Positions 20,880 to 28,761 of a DNA stretch of 41,087 nt are shown here, in pieces. The stretch covers positions 1 to 41,087 of the forward strand of contig NZ_VUOD01000014.1 in NCBI RefSeq assembly GCF_008386465.1. Direction: 5' to 3'. The DNA comes from Arenimonas fontis (GTDB lineage: Bacteria; Pseudomonadota; Gammaproteobacteria; Xanthomonadales; Xanthomonadaceae). Each line of letters begins with the position of its first letter. Position 1 is the first letter of the stretch. Below the pieces are notes generated by a model that was not told the origin of the DNA, did no database searches, and was given only the letters and a program-made list of their open reading frames with translations. Position numbers and translations under genes: made by a program.

Positions 20880-21425
20880 ATGCCGATGCGATGCCACCAC
20901 CACGGTTTCACCCTGGCCGAGCTGGTCGTCACCGTGGCCGTGCTCGGCATCACCCTCGGTCTGGCCCTGCCCTCGCTGGCCCTGTTGCGGGAACGCGCCC
21001 AGGCACTGGATGCCCTGCATGGCCTGACTGCGTCCCTGGTCATGGCACGGATGGCGGCGGTGACCCGCGGCCGACCCGTGAGTGTCTGCCCAAGTGCCGA
21101 GGGCCTGCGCTGCCGCACCGACCTGGTCTGGGACGAGGGTTGGCTGGTGTTCGTTGATGCGAACCGCAGCGGACAACCGGCGGGGCCCGAGGCCGTGCTC
21201 CGGCACGTCCAGCGCCGGCCCGGGGAGCCGCCGATACGGGCAACACCCGGGCGGCACCGGGTTCGTTACCAGCCGAGCGGCATGGCCGGGGGCAACAACA
21301 TCAGCCTCAGCGTGTGCCGACGCGGCGATACCCGCCTGATCGGACGGGTGGTGGTCAACCTGGCAGGCCGCGTCCGCAGCGAAAGCGGCCTGGGCCGGGA
21401 TCTGCCCTGCCCCTTCCAGCCCTGA
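20880..21425 (+). CDS. Lone GspH/FimT-type pseudopilin
   Basis: The 181-residue product has a type III prepilin leader: MPMRCHHHG, then FTLAELVVTVAVLGITLGLAL, with the conserved Gly(-1) cleavage site and Glu(+5). The C-terminal part matches the GspH/FimT family (RGRPVSVCPS, then WDEGWLVFVDANRSG, with the usual Cys pair). Such proteins act as minor pilins in type IV pilus priming or DNA uptake. Start 20880 is chosen because it has a GGAG ribosome binding site and puts the leader at normal length; the longer frame from 20811 does not. It stands alone, divergent from uvrB and some 6.6 kb from the pilin operon's own fimT. Confidence 0.82.
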   Translation: MPMRCHHHGFTLAELVVTVAVLGITLGLALPSLALLRERAQALDALHGLTASLVMARMAAVTRGRPVSVCPSAEGLRCRTDLVWDEGWLVFVDANRSGQPAGPEAVLRHVQRRPGEPPIRATPGRHRVRYQPSGMAGGNNISLSVCRRGDTRLIGRVVVNLAGRVRSESGLGRDLPCPFQP

Positions 21426-21455
21426 AACACCGACGAAACCCCGCCTGATCAGGAC

Positions 21456-21483
21456 TTGACCCCGGGGGGTGGTGGTTTAAAAT
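21456..21483 (+). promoter_or_regulatory. Sigma70 promoter of tRNA-Asn
   Basis: TTGACC (21456-21461) and TAAAAT (21478-21483) are separated by 16 bp and sit 10 bases upstream of tRNA-Asn. The GC-rich discriminator GCGCGTCCCC is typical of stringently controlled stable-RNA promoters. Confidence 0.75.
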
Positions 21484-21493
21484 GCGCGTCCCC

Positions 21494-21570
21494 GCCCGAA
21501 TAGCTCAGCCGGTTAGAGCACTTGACTGTTAATCAGGGGGTCGTTGGTTCGAGTCCAACTTCGGGCGCCA
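21494..21570 (+). tRNA. tRNA-Asn (GTT)
   Basis: The plus strand gives a 77-nt tRNA. Acceptor arms GCCCGAA and TTCGGGC pair, with G discriminator and encoded CCA. The D-arm is TAGCTCAGCCGGTTAGAG. The anticodon stem TTGAC... closes loop TGTTAAT with anticodon GTT, and the T-arm carries GGTTCGAGTCC. It has its own promoter and terminator. Confidence 0.96.
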
Positions 21571-21583
21571 GATGTCTGAGATG

Positions 21584-21613
21584 AAAAGGGCCCGCAGCGA
21601 TGCGGGCCCTTTT
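21584..21613. terminator. Bidirectional terminator between tRNA-Asn and pilE
   Basis: AAAAGGGCCCGCA and TGCGGGCCCTTTT form a perfect 13-bp stem around GCGA, with A and T tracts at both ends. It can end tRNA-Asn on the plus strand and the pilin operon on the minus strand. Confidence 0.85.
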
Positions 21614-21643
21614 CCTTGCCTCGGTGAACCTTGCCTCGGTGAA
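21614..21643. repeat. 15-bp tandem duplication after pilE
   Basis: CCTTGCCTCGGTGAA occurs twice, back to back, between the terminator and the pilE stop codon. The copies are identical. Confidence 0.8.
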
Positions 21644-21651
21644 CCGATCGC

Positions 21652-22065
21652 CTACCAGCACTCGCTGGCATCGGCGGCGGTACCCGATTCGGTCCGAGCT
21701 CCCCTCTGGTCCAGGCCGATCGTGCCGCACTTGGTGTCGCGCAGCTGCGCGCCCTGCGGGGTTGCCTGGATCGTGTAGGTGCTGGCCGTGACGCCCGAAA
21801 GGGCAAAGGTGTAGAAGGGCGCGAGATCCGCCTGACAGGCGGTACCGGCCGGCAAGGCGGCGCCCGTGTAGGTCAACTCTGTCGTGTAGTAGCGCTCCAT
21901 GAACTGGCTGAGCTCGATCAGGCACCCCGCCGCGGCAGCCCTGCGCGAATTGGTGGTGTGGTTGATGTAGGCCGGGTAGGCGATCGCGGCCAGTATGGCC
22001 AGGATCGCCACCACGATCATCAACTCGATCAGGGTGAAACCGCGGCTCTGCTTGCTGCTGCTCAT
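21652..22065 (-). CDS. pilE: Type IV pilus minor pilin PilE
   Basis: The 137-residue prepilin has leader MSSSKQSRG followed by [20 protein letters not shown], with Gly(-1), Phe(+1) and Glu(+5). The globular part begins [20 protein letters not shown] and includes Cys residues near [11 protein letters not shown] and at the C-terminus ([10 protein letters not shown]), as in PilE/ComP-like minor pilins. It is last in the fimT-pilV-pilW-pilX-pilY1-pilE operon, directly after pilY1 with a 3-bp gap. Together with those proteins it should prime assembly of type IV pili. A bidirectional terminator follows. Confidence 0.9.
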   Translation of the reverse strand: MSSSKQSRGFTLIELMIVVAILAILAAIAYPAYINHTTNSRRAAAAGCLIELSQFMERYYTTELTYTGAALPAGTACQADLAPFYTFALSGVTASTYTIQATPQGAQLRDTKCGTIGLDQRGARTESGTAADASECW

Positions 22066-22068
22066 CGC

Positions 22069-25000
22069 TCAGTCTCCGAAGATCTCTCGCCAGGACGTGC
22101 GGCGCGGTTGCCCCACCCCGGTCGCGCCCGGCGCGGCCGGCACTTCTTCGCAGGTACCGTCGGAACCGCAGACCAGCACCAGATCCTCGATCTGGCTCGA
22201 TTCGGTCGGCATGCCGATACCCAGGTCGATGGAACCGATCGGCAGGGTATTGCCGTCGCCATCGGTAATGGTGTCGTCCGCGCCGGTGCCGGAACCGTCC
22301 ACGTCGAAGAAGGAAGCGGAGCCACCACCCTCCGAACCCTCTGCGCTGGTGCCGGTGAACATGTCTATGGCATTCAGGTAGCCGCCGCCGCCGGCTTCGC
22401 AGCCGTCGCCGGCCGAGGGTATGACGCTGGACACGAAGGCTGCCCGGCCGCTGACCCGGGCGCCGCTGACCACGCGCTCGCCCGGTGTCGGTTCGTCCAG
22501 ATCCACGTACCAGCCCATCGAGCCATCCGGCAACTCGGAGAACTCCTCGAAGGCCCGCACAGGACGGCCGTCGGCATTCGTGCCGACGATGGCGATCTCG
22601 CGGGCGGTCAGGTCGTCACGGCCAATGGCCGCGTCATCGTCAATGATGCCGTACCAGGTCTGGATGTCGGTCGAAGAAAGGTCGCTGATGGTGATCAGCT
22701 TGCCGGTACCGAAGGTGAGCCAGATCTTGTTCGTCCCCGGTTCCCGCGCCAGGGCGATACCGCCGGTGATCGGCTGCCGGTCGCCGTTGGCGTCGGTTGC
22801 GACGAACAGGGGGCCGCCGACGTCGGCATCCACACCCCAACTGTTGGGATTGTTGGAGGTGAAGTCGAACTTCCAGACATTGCCCCTCAGGTCGCCGGCG
22901 TAGATGTAATCCGCCTTGCCGTCGCCATCGAGGTCGGCCGCGCGCGGCGAAGCCAACCCGTTGCCGCCCGAGCTGTCGGCGACGATCTTCGCCAGCTGGT
23001 TGCCGTTGGTGACGTTGTAGACGTACAACGTGGCGCTGCCGTTGGCGCTGTCTATGCCGTTGGGGACGATGGCCAGGACGACGTCGTTGTTGCCGCGCAC
23101 GATCAGCGGCAAGCCCGTGACGTAACCCATGTCGGCGTCGGTCGTGGCCGTGTGATCCCAAAGCACGTGGCTGTTGGTGAACCGGCTGTTGGCGTTGTTG
23201 TGCCTGACGTCGCTTACGTCGAGCGCGAAGGCGCCCTTGCCGCCACGCCCCAGGGTGCCGACCAGATAGTTCTTGCCGGACTGCACCCGGTAGCTGGACA
23301 CCGTCACCGGACCGTCCACGAAGAAGCCGTGGGTGTAGGCCGGATCGCTGAGCGTGGCAAGCTTGGCGAAGTTCACGCCCGCCGGCACGTACGAGAACAG
23401 GACGTTGCCGTTGAGCGCATCTATGCCGTGCAGCATGCCGTCGTTGGCGCCGACGTAGATGGTTTCGGTATCGCGGATGTAGAAGGGCGAGGAGTTGATG
23501 ATGTCGCCCAGGACCGTGGTGCGGTTGCGCAGCACTCCGCCGCGGGCCAGTTCCAGGGACTGGTCGCCCTTGATGTAGGCGGCGTTGTTCGCGCCGGTGA
23601 CGGGCGCCGGCCCGGTCGAACGGGTCAGCAGGGTGCTCTGGGCGGCGGTCGGGAAGGCCGCGCCGCCGCCCGCCCCGGAGGTATCCCAGGTGCGCACGAC
23701 CCGGTTGTGGAAGTCGTTGCCGGACTGGTTGTCGGCATAGGTGGCGGCGATGCGGTCGGTCACGCGCCAATCGGGCGTGCTGGCGATGCCGCCCGAGCGG
23801 GTCACGCTGTAGGCCGACAACTCGCCGGTCCAGGACCCGGTCCGGTAGGTGGCCTGGAAGGCCCGGGTGTCGGACTGGAAGGTGGTGCTGTTGGTGGCGA
23901 CGTTGGAGCCGGAGGCCAGGCGCGACTGGATCTGGCCCAGGACGGCGGTCAGGGAGTCGCGGAACTGCTCCGCGCTGGTGGCGGCGATGAACTCGCCATG
24001 GCCGTTGACCGCGGCATGCAGCAGATCGTCGATGCGCTCGGCGTTCTCGGCATCGGTCGGATCGGGCCAGTCAACATCGTTACCGTTACGGCGCGGACGG
24101 CCGTCCTGCAGCACCTGGGCCACCGAGCCCTGGTCGAGGGTGCCCTTCAGGCCGATCGAGATGCCGAAGGTGACCATGTGCTGCCAGAACGCCGGGTTCT
24201 GCGCGCCGGGCGGGACGATGTTGTCCAGGTCCGGCCGCAGGTCGGTCTTCCAGTACTTCATCGCCACGTCTGCCAGGGTATTGCTGTAGTTGGTGCTGCT
24301 GCCGGTGTCCTGGTAGGGGTGGGACCGGCTGTACCTGACCGCCGTGGTATCGTCTTCGGGGTTGTAGATCGCCGAGCCGCTCGTGCCGTCCTGGTCACCG
24401 ATGGAACGCGAGCCGATGCTGCCGTTCCAGAAGCCGTCGGTGGTCAGGATGGCGAAGTTCTGCCTGCACGCCAACTGGTCGCCGGCGCTGGCCGGGCCGT
24501 ATGGCCCGGTGGCGGAAGAGTCGCTGAAATACTCGCCGACATCGTAAAGCGAGGCCCGCAACGGCGTGTTGCTTCTTCCGAGAGCGCCGAAAAGACGTCC
24601 GAACCAGGTGCCGCGTGAGCTCCCCTCGAAGATGCCGTCATTGCCGTCATCGACGGGGATGTTGAAGGTGTTCCGGTTGTGGATTGTGCGGAAACCGACC
24701 CGGACGTTGTTGCCCAGCTGCGCGAAGGCGGCGCTGGCGCCCGACTTGGCCACCTTCATGCGGGTACGGTGGTAGGAGAACCAGGTGGCGTAGTTGGTGA
24801 ATTCGTCGGCCTCGCTGCGGCCACTCGGCGTGGCATAGGTGCAGCCACCCCAGCCGTAACTGCTGCTCGACACCGGCGCGCAACCGAAATCGCCCTGGGA
24901 AACCATCGCCGTGACGGTCAGCGACACGTTGTTGAAGGTGGAATCTGCGAAGACCCGAACACGGTACGACCCGGGCTGGGGGTTGGACACATCGCAGGTT

Positions 25001-25875
25001 TCGTTGCTGCTGTTACCGGTCGCGCTGCAAACGGTATCCCAGCTGTTCCAGCCGGTCTGACGCTGGATGTAGATGTCCGCATCGGGATCATTGCCGACCG
25101 TCTGCGCCCTCAGCAGAACCGTGTCCGCAGGAACGGTGAACGTGTAATAGAGGTTGTTGTTGTTGTTCAGGTCGATATCGTTGTCGCTGACCAGCACGTT
25201 GGCGACCGGCGGGAAATCGCCGTAGCCGCCGCCAAGCACCAGCTCGCTGCGGACCATCCTGGGCACCCCACCGATCATGCGGATCTGGTAGCGGTAGTAA
25301 TTGCGGGTCTCGCGCAGATAGGTGCTGCCGGTCTGGCTCGTATCCTTGGGCACGTAGAAGGTCTGAACCCCGCCGCACACCGTGGTGTTGGAGCCGTTGC
25401 GGTCATAGGTCTCGCAGCTTCCCGTGTCGGTCAGGTCGATGGTGTCGCTTTCGCCGCCATGACCGCTTCCGGCATGGTTGAAGGAGCCGTACACGGCCTG
25501 CAGCGTAGTGCCGCCCGTCATCTGGCTGCCGTCAGTGGTAACCCAGGGGTCGTAATCCGCTGCCGGATCGTAGTAGATGGTGTTGCTCGTATAGGTGAAG
25601 TCTGTGATGGTGTTGCCGGCGCAGCCGCCGCTGTTGTTGCGCCGGCACACGGACGACAGGTCCGGATTGGGCATGTCCTCGAAGGACATCGAGCCGGAAT
25701 CGTCGAGGATGAACATGATGTTCGGTTCGATGTTCCCGGCGCCCGTCTGCAAGGGAAAATCCGGGAAGCTCTGCGCCAGGGCCGAACTGACCGGCAGCGC
25801 CAGCAGGGTGGCGCCGAAGGCGAGGGCGGCTGCCAAGGCCTGCTTGCGGACGGAGCGGTTACGCTTGCTGTTCAT
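22069..25875 (-). CDS. pilY1: Type IV pilus tip adhesin PilY1 with inserted PPC-like domain
   Basis: The 1268-residue protein has a signal peptide (cleavage likely after SALA, residue 34). A von Willebrand A-like N-terminal part has MIDAS motif DDSGS (58-62), and the PilY1 beta-propeller has GANDGMLHGIDALNG (about 808) and the calcium loop DLDGDGKAD (about 977). Residues about 222-323 (NNNLYYTFTVPADTVLLRAQ to YRVRVFADSTFNNVSLTVTA) look like a PPC domain, usually seen at the C-terminus of secreted peptidases. PilY1 primes pilus assembly and acts in adhesion and surface sensing. ATG 25875 is chosen for the signal peptide; the open frame beyond it is not coding. It sits between pilX and pilE. 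Confidence 0.92.
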   Translation of the reverse strand: MNSKRNRSVRKQALAAALAFGATLLALPVSSALAQSFPDFPLQTGAGNIEPNIMFILDDSGSMSFEDMPNPDLSSVCRRNNSGGCAGNTITDFTYTSNTIYYDPAADYDPWVTTDGSQMTGGTTLQAVYGSFNHAGSGHGGESDTIDLTDTGSCETYDRNGSNTTVCGGVQTFYVPKDTSQTGSTYLRETRNYYRYQIRMIGGVPRMVRSELVLGGGYGDFPPVANVLVSDNDIDLNNNNNLYYTFTVPADTVLLRAQTVGNDPDADIYIQRQTGWNSWDTVCSATGNSSNETCDVSNPQPGSYRVRVFADSTFNNVSLTVTAMVSQGDFGCAPVSSSSYGWGGCTYATPSGRSEADEFTNYATWFSYHRTRMKVAKSGASAAFAQLGNNVRVGFRTIHNRNTFNIPVDDGNDGIFEGSSRGTWFGRLFGALGRSNTPLRASLYDVGEYFSDSSATGPYGPASAGDQLACRQNFAILTTDGFWNGSIGSRSIGDQDGTSGSAIYNPEDDTTAVRYSRSHPYQDTGSSTNYSNTLADVAMKYWKTDLRPDLDNIVPPGAQNPAFWQHMVTFGISIGLKGTLDQGSVAQVLQDGRPRRNGNDVDWPDPTDAENAERIDDLLHAAVNGHGEFIAATSAEQFRDSLTAVLGQIQSRLASGSNVATNSTTFQSDTRAFQATYRTGSWTGELSAYSVTRSGGIASTPDWRVTDRIAATYADNQSGNDFHNRVVRTWDTSGAGGGAAFPTAAQSTLLTRSTGPAPVTGANNAAYIKGDQSLELARGGVLRNRTTVLGDIINSSPFYIRDTETIYVGANDGMLHGIDALNGNVLFSYVPAGVNFAKLATLSDPAYTHGFFVDGPVTVSSYRVQSGKNYLVGTLGRGGKGAFALDVSDVRHNNANSRFTNSHVLWDHTATTDADMGYVTGLPLIVRGNNDVVLAIVPNGIDSANGSATLYVYNVTNGNQLAKIVADSSGGNGLASPRAADLDGDGKADYIYAGDLRGNVWKFDFTSNNPNSWGVDADVGGPLFVATDANGDRQPITGGIALAREPGTNKIWLTFGTGKLITISDLSSTDIQTWYGIIDDDAAIGRDDLTAREIAIVGTNADGRPVRAFEEFSELPDGSMGWYVDLDEPTPGERVVSGARVSGRAAFVSSVIPSAGDGCEAGGGGYLNAIDMFTGTSAEGSEGGGSASFFDVDGSGTGADDTITDGDGNTLPIGSIDLGIGMPTESSQIEDLVLVCGSDGTCEEVPAAPGATGVGQPRRTSWREIFGD

Positions 25876-25892
25876 GGAAGTACCCACCTGCC

Positions 25893-26453
25893 TTACGGCA
25901 CCTGGTAGCCGGATTGGAGCACCACCTCGGCGCCATCTCCCAGGCGCGCGTAGGCGGTGATGCGGTAGTTCTGGGCATTGGAGCTGCCGCCGCCGCAGCC
26001 GGGGGCGGACATGTCGATGTCGCTGGTGCACCCCGCCGAGGGCGCATTGCCCTCGCCCATGTCCTCGATCACGTAGCGGGCGACGAGGTTGAATTCGGTG
26101 TCCTGGAGCTCCTGGCCGGAAACGCGGTAGCCGGCGCCGGCGGTCGTCCAGAAGGTCGGCGACTCCCAGGGCGGCGTAGCGGTGGGCGCCACCATCGCGC
26201 AAACACCGTCCACGCAACCGGAAGCCGGGATGGGCGGCCTGGATGCCGCCACCACCTCCGCCTCCCGGAGCACCGCCTCCGCGAACTGGAAGGCCTTGGC
26301 GCGGGCGTTGGCATTGCCGCTCATGCGCTCCTGCATCACCGTGCCCCTCATGGCCGCCAGTCCGAGCACGGTGACGACGAGCAACAGAAGCAAGACCACG
26401 ATCAGGGCGACGCCGGACTGCCGGCCAGCCGCGGCATGGTTCATTCGGCTCAC
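25893..26453 (-). CDS. pilX: Type IV pilus minor pilin PilX
   Basis: The 186-residue protein begins with a short basic stretch and SGVALIVVLLLLLVVTVLGL, the PilX N-terminal pattern in which the usual Phe-Thr-Leu of prepilins is replaced and no Glu(+5) is present. The segment MRGTVMQERMSGN that follows is the PilX_N signature. The start is a GTG at 26453 overlapping the pilW stop (GTGA), which indicates translational coupling; an ATG three codons later is possible. PilX forms part of the priming complex with PilV, PilW and PilY1. Confidence 0.88.
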   Translation of the reverse strand: MSRMNHAAAGRQSGVALIVVLLLLLVVTVLGLAAMRGTVMQERMSGNANARAKAFQFAEAVLREAEVVAASRPPIPASGCVDGVCAMVAPTATPPWESPTFWTTAGAGYRVSGQELQDTEFNLVARYVIEDMGEGNAPSAGCTSDIDMSAPGCGGGSSNAQNYRITAYARLGDGAEVVLQSGYQVP

Positions 26454-27559
26454 AGTACCGCCTCCCGGTTGCGCAGCTGCACCACGTGGGTCAGGGTCCT
26501 GCCCAGGACCTGGCCGTCGGTGCCCTGGATCTCGCTTGCGGTAAGCGCGCCTTCGGTGCCCACCATGTCCAGTCGAATGCGGACGGCCACCACCTGTCCC
26601 CAGTCGGCGACCCCGGCCGGAGCGGTGTAGGTGTTCTCGCCGGCTTCCAGGTAGGTCACCGTCAGGTCCTCGATCCCTTCGACGACTTCATAGACCTCGT
26701 GCAGGGTATCCGGCGTGTTGGTATTCGAGCGGTTGGAGATGGTTGCCCGGTAGAGGGACCGGCCGCCACGGGCATTGTTGCCGACGTACCAGCGCACCGA
26801 ACCCACCCTGGCCACGTAGGCAGGCCCGCGCCCGAAGCCGTCGCACTGGGCGCTGGGCGTGGCACCGGGGACGAAGCAGTAGCCGAAGGCGCCGCTGGCA
26901 CCGGTCCCGGTGCAGGGATTTTCGTACTGGAACTCCTGGGCACAGTTGAGGCTGGTGCCGCTGTTGTGCTGGATCTGGTTGGAGCTCGGCAACGCGGTGA
27001 CCTGAAAGATGAACGAATAGTCCATGTTGCAGATCACCAGAATGTCGTCCTCCTGTATGTCGCCCTGGTTGGTCACCTGGACCACCGCGCTGGGCTGGGC
27101 GTGGTCCACGACCCGGATCCCGCCGCCCAGGGCGGAATTGATCTCGACGGCATCGGTACCGGCGACGCGCTGGCCGACGCCGGTGCCGAACACGCCCATG
27201 CCCGCCACCGTTCCCGGCATGGCGTCGGCTCCGGAATAACCGCGGATCCCGTCGCCCCAGTTGGCCCACCAGTCATTGCCGCCGGAAGTCATCTGGTTGA
27301 TCACGGGCGCCGACGCCGAACAGGGGTTGCCGCCCGCCTCACGGATATCGCGCGACATGAGCTCGAAACCGACCCTGATGCCTTCCTGGATACGGTTGAC
27401 CGTCTCGGAGGCGTTGTAGACGCGCTTGTTGGAGATGAACACGCCACCCGCGGCCGCCACCACCAGCAGGCCGATCAGCAGTGCGATCATCAGCTCGATC
27501 AGGGAGAAGCCGGCCTGGACGGCCCGCGTGATCGTCGGTTGCTTGCGATGGATGCGCAT
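26450..27559 (-). CDS. pilW: Type IV pilus minor pilin PilW
   Basis: The 369-residue prepilin has leader MRIHRKQPTITRAVQAG followed by FSLIELMIALLIGLLVVAAA, with Gly(-1), Phe(+1) and Glu(+5). The sequence after the helix (SETVNRIQEGIRVGFELMSR, then DIREAGGNPC) is the conserved PilW pattern. The long C-terminal domain is typical for PilW. It belongs to the pilV-pilW-pilX-pilY1 block, overlaps pilX by 4 bp and follows pilV by 2 bp. Confidence 0.9.
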   Translation of the reverse strand: MRIHRKQPTITRAVQAGFSLIELMIALLIGLLVVAAAGGVFISNKRVYNASETVNRIQEGIRVGFELMSRDIREAGGNPCSASAPVINQMTSGGNDWWANWGDGIRGYSGADAMPGTVAGMGVFGTGVGQRVAGTDAVEINSALGGGIRVVDHAQPSAVVQVTNQGDIQEDDILVICNMDYSFIFQVTALPSSNQIQHNSGTSLNCAQEFQYENPCTGTGASGAFGYCFVPGATPSAQCDGFGRGPAYVARVGSVRWYVGNNARGGRSLYRATISNRSNTNTPDTLHEVYEVVEGIEDLTVTYLEAGENTYTAPAGVADWGQVVAVRIRLDMVGTEGALTASEIQGTDGQVLGRTLTHVVQLRNREAVL

Positions 27560-27561
27560 GG

Positions 27562-28014
27562 TCAGAGCCTGGTCCTGGTACTGATTTCCTGTTCGGCGCT
27601 GCCGCCGGTGGCGCGCTCGTCATTCCAACGGATATCCACGGCGCAATCGTTGGCGTTGCAGGCGATGCGGGCACAGGCGGTCGGGCCCACGCTCTGCTGC
27701 AGCTGGGCGATCCAGAGCGCCCGGTCGGCGTTGACCCGGGTACTAGTGTCGGCCGGCGGCGAGCACCGATAGCCCTCGTTGTAGCGGCCGGCGAGCGCGT
27801 CATCCCGGTTGGCCCGCATCATGTCCAGGATGGCGTAGCTCTGGATGATGGCGGCCGTCCGTTCGGAGGCGCTCTGGGTGTTCTTCAGGGTGAGCGATTG
27901 CAGGGCGGCAATGCCGAGCAGGCCGATGGCCAGCACCAGCACCGCCACCAGCACCTCGATCAGGCTGGTGCCGCGCTGGCGGCCGACTCCGGGGGTGTGG
28001 TCGAGACGGTTCAT
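27562..28014 (-). CDS. pilV: Type IV pilus minor pilin PilV
   Basis: The 150-residue prepilin carries leader MNRLDHTPGVGRQRG, then TSLIEVLVAVLVLAIGLLGI, the usual PilV form with Thr at +1 and Glu at +5. A helix with QSLTLKNTQSASERTAAII follows and matches the PilV family. It is second in the operon, 8 bp after fimT. PilV, with PilW, PilX and FimT, makes the minor-pilin priming complex at the pilus tip. Confidence 0.9.
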   Translation of the reverse strand: MNRLDHTPGVGRQRGTSLIEVLVAVLVLAIGLLGIAALQSLTLKNTQSASERTAAIIQSYAILDMMRANRDDALAGRYNEGYRCSPPADTSTRVNADRALWIAQLQQSVGPTACARIACNANDCAVDIRWNDERATGGSAEQEISTRTRL

Positions 28015-28022
28015 CGGCTACC

Positions 28023-28595
28023 TCAGTCCTGGACCTGTGCGGACGCGCAGCCGGCACCGCCGTCGCGCACTTCGACGCTGACCCGGCTGACGGCGATCTG
28101 CACGTCGCGGGTGTTCTCCGCCTGGGTGACCCGGCTGGAGCAGACCGACAGCACGCCGCTGGTATCGTTGCCGCCGCCGACCCGTACCAGGCCGTTCGGG
28201 TTGAAGGCGATCTGGCTATTGGCGGCGACGTTGGCGCTGCCGGTGATCGAGATGCCGCTGCCGGTGACCAGGAACTCGCGCACCACCTCGTTGCTCGAGG
28301 GCACCCTGACGATGGTGCGCATCCAGTTGCTGCCGCTGCAGGCGGCCCCGTCCAGCGTCGGACAGAGCACGACCTGGCGGTTGCGGCGGATGGCCTCGGC
28401 GCGGGCCAGCTGCACGGCCGCGACCAGCTCGTTGGCCGCGGCGGTCAGGCGGTTGCGCTGGATGATGCCCTGGAAGCTGGGCACGGCCAGCCCCAGCACC
28501 ACCGCCAGCACGGCCACCGTGACCAGCAATTCGATCAGGGTGAAGCCCCCGGAGCGGGAAGCACCCGAGCAACCGGGTTCGACGACGGACGACAT
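28023..28595 (-). CDS. fimT: Type IV pilus minor pilin FimT/FimU (GspH family)
   Basis: The 190-residue prepilin has a leader ending in SGG, then FTLIELLVTVAVLAVVLGLA, with Gly(-1) and Glu(+5). The globular part is GspH/FimT-like (ARAEAIRRNRQVVLCPTLDG, with Cys in NGLVRVGGG... and CSS regions). It is the first gene of the minor-pilin operon, in the position of fimU/fimT in Pseudomonas and Xanthomonas. An AlgZ/FimS-like kinase is divergent from it across 166 bp, which may reflect regulation. Confidence 0.88.
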   Translation of the reverse strand: MSSVVEPGCSGASRSGGFTLIELLVTVAVLAVVLGLAVPSFQGIIQRNRLTAAANELVAAVQLARAEAIRRNRQVVLCPTLDGAACSGSNWMRTIVRVPSSNEVVREFLVTGSGISITGSANVAANSQIAFNPNGLVRVGGGNDTSGVLSVCSSRVTQAENTRDVQIAVSRVSVEVRDGGAGCASAQVQD

Positions 28596-28761
28596 GGTCC
28601 CCTCCCATCAGGCCATTGCCGGCAACTTAGGCCGGTCCGACCGGGGAATGCCACGGCAGGCCGACGAGCGGCCGGGACGCCGGGCCAGGCGGTAGGCACC
28701 GGCGTCCGATACCGGCATTTGCGGGCATCATGTCGGCGCCGTCCGACACCAGGGACCTTGC

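Noticed and set aside
22069-26217. Apparent 1382-residue PilY1
   Set aside because: The extra 114 residues overlap pilX and precede a clear signal peptide starting at 25875.
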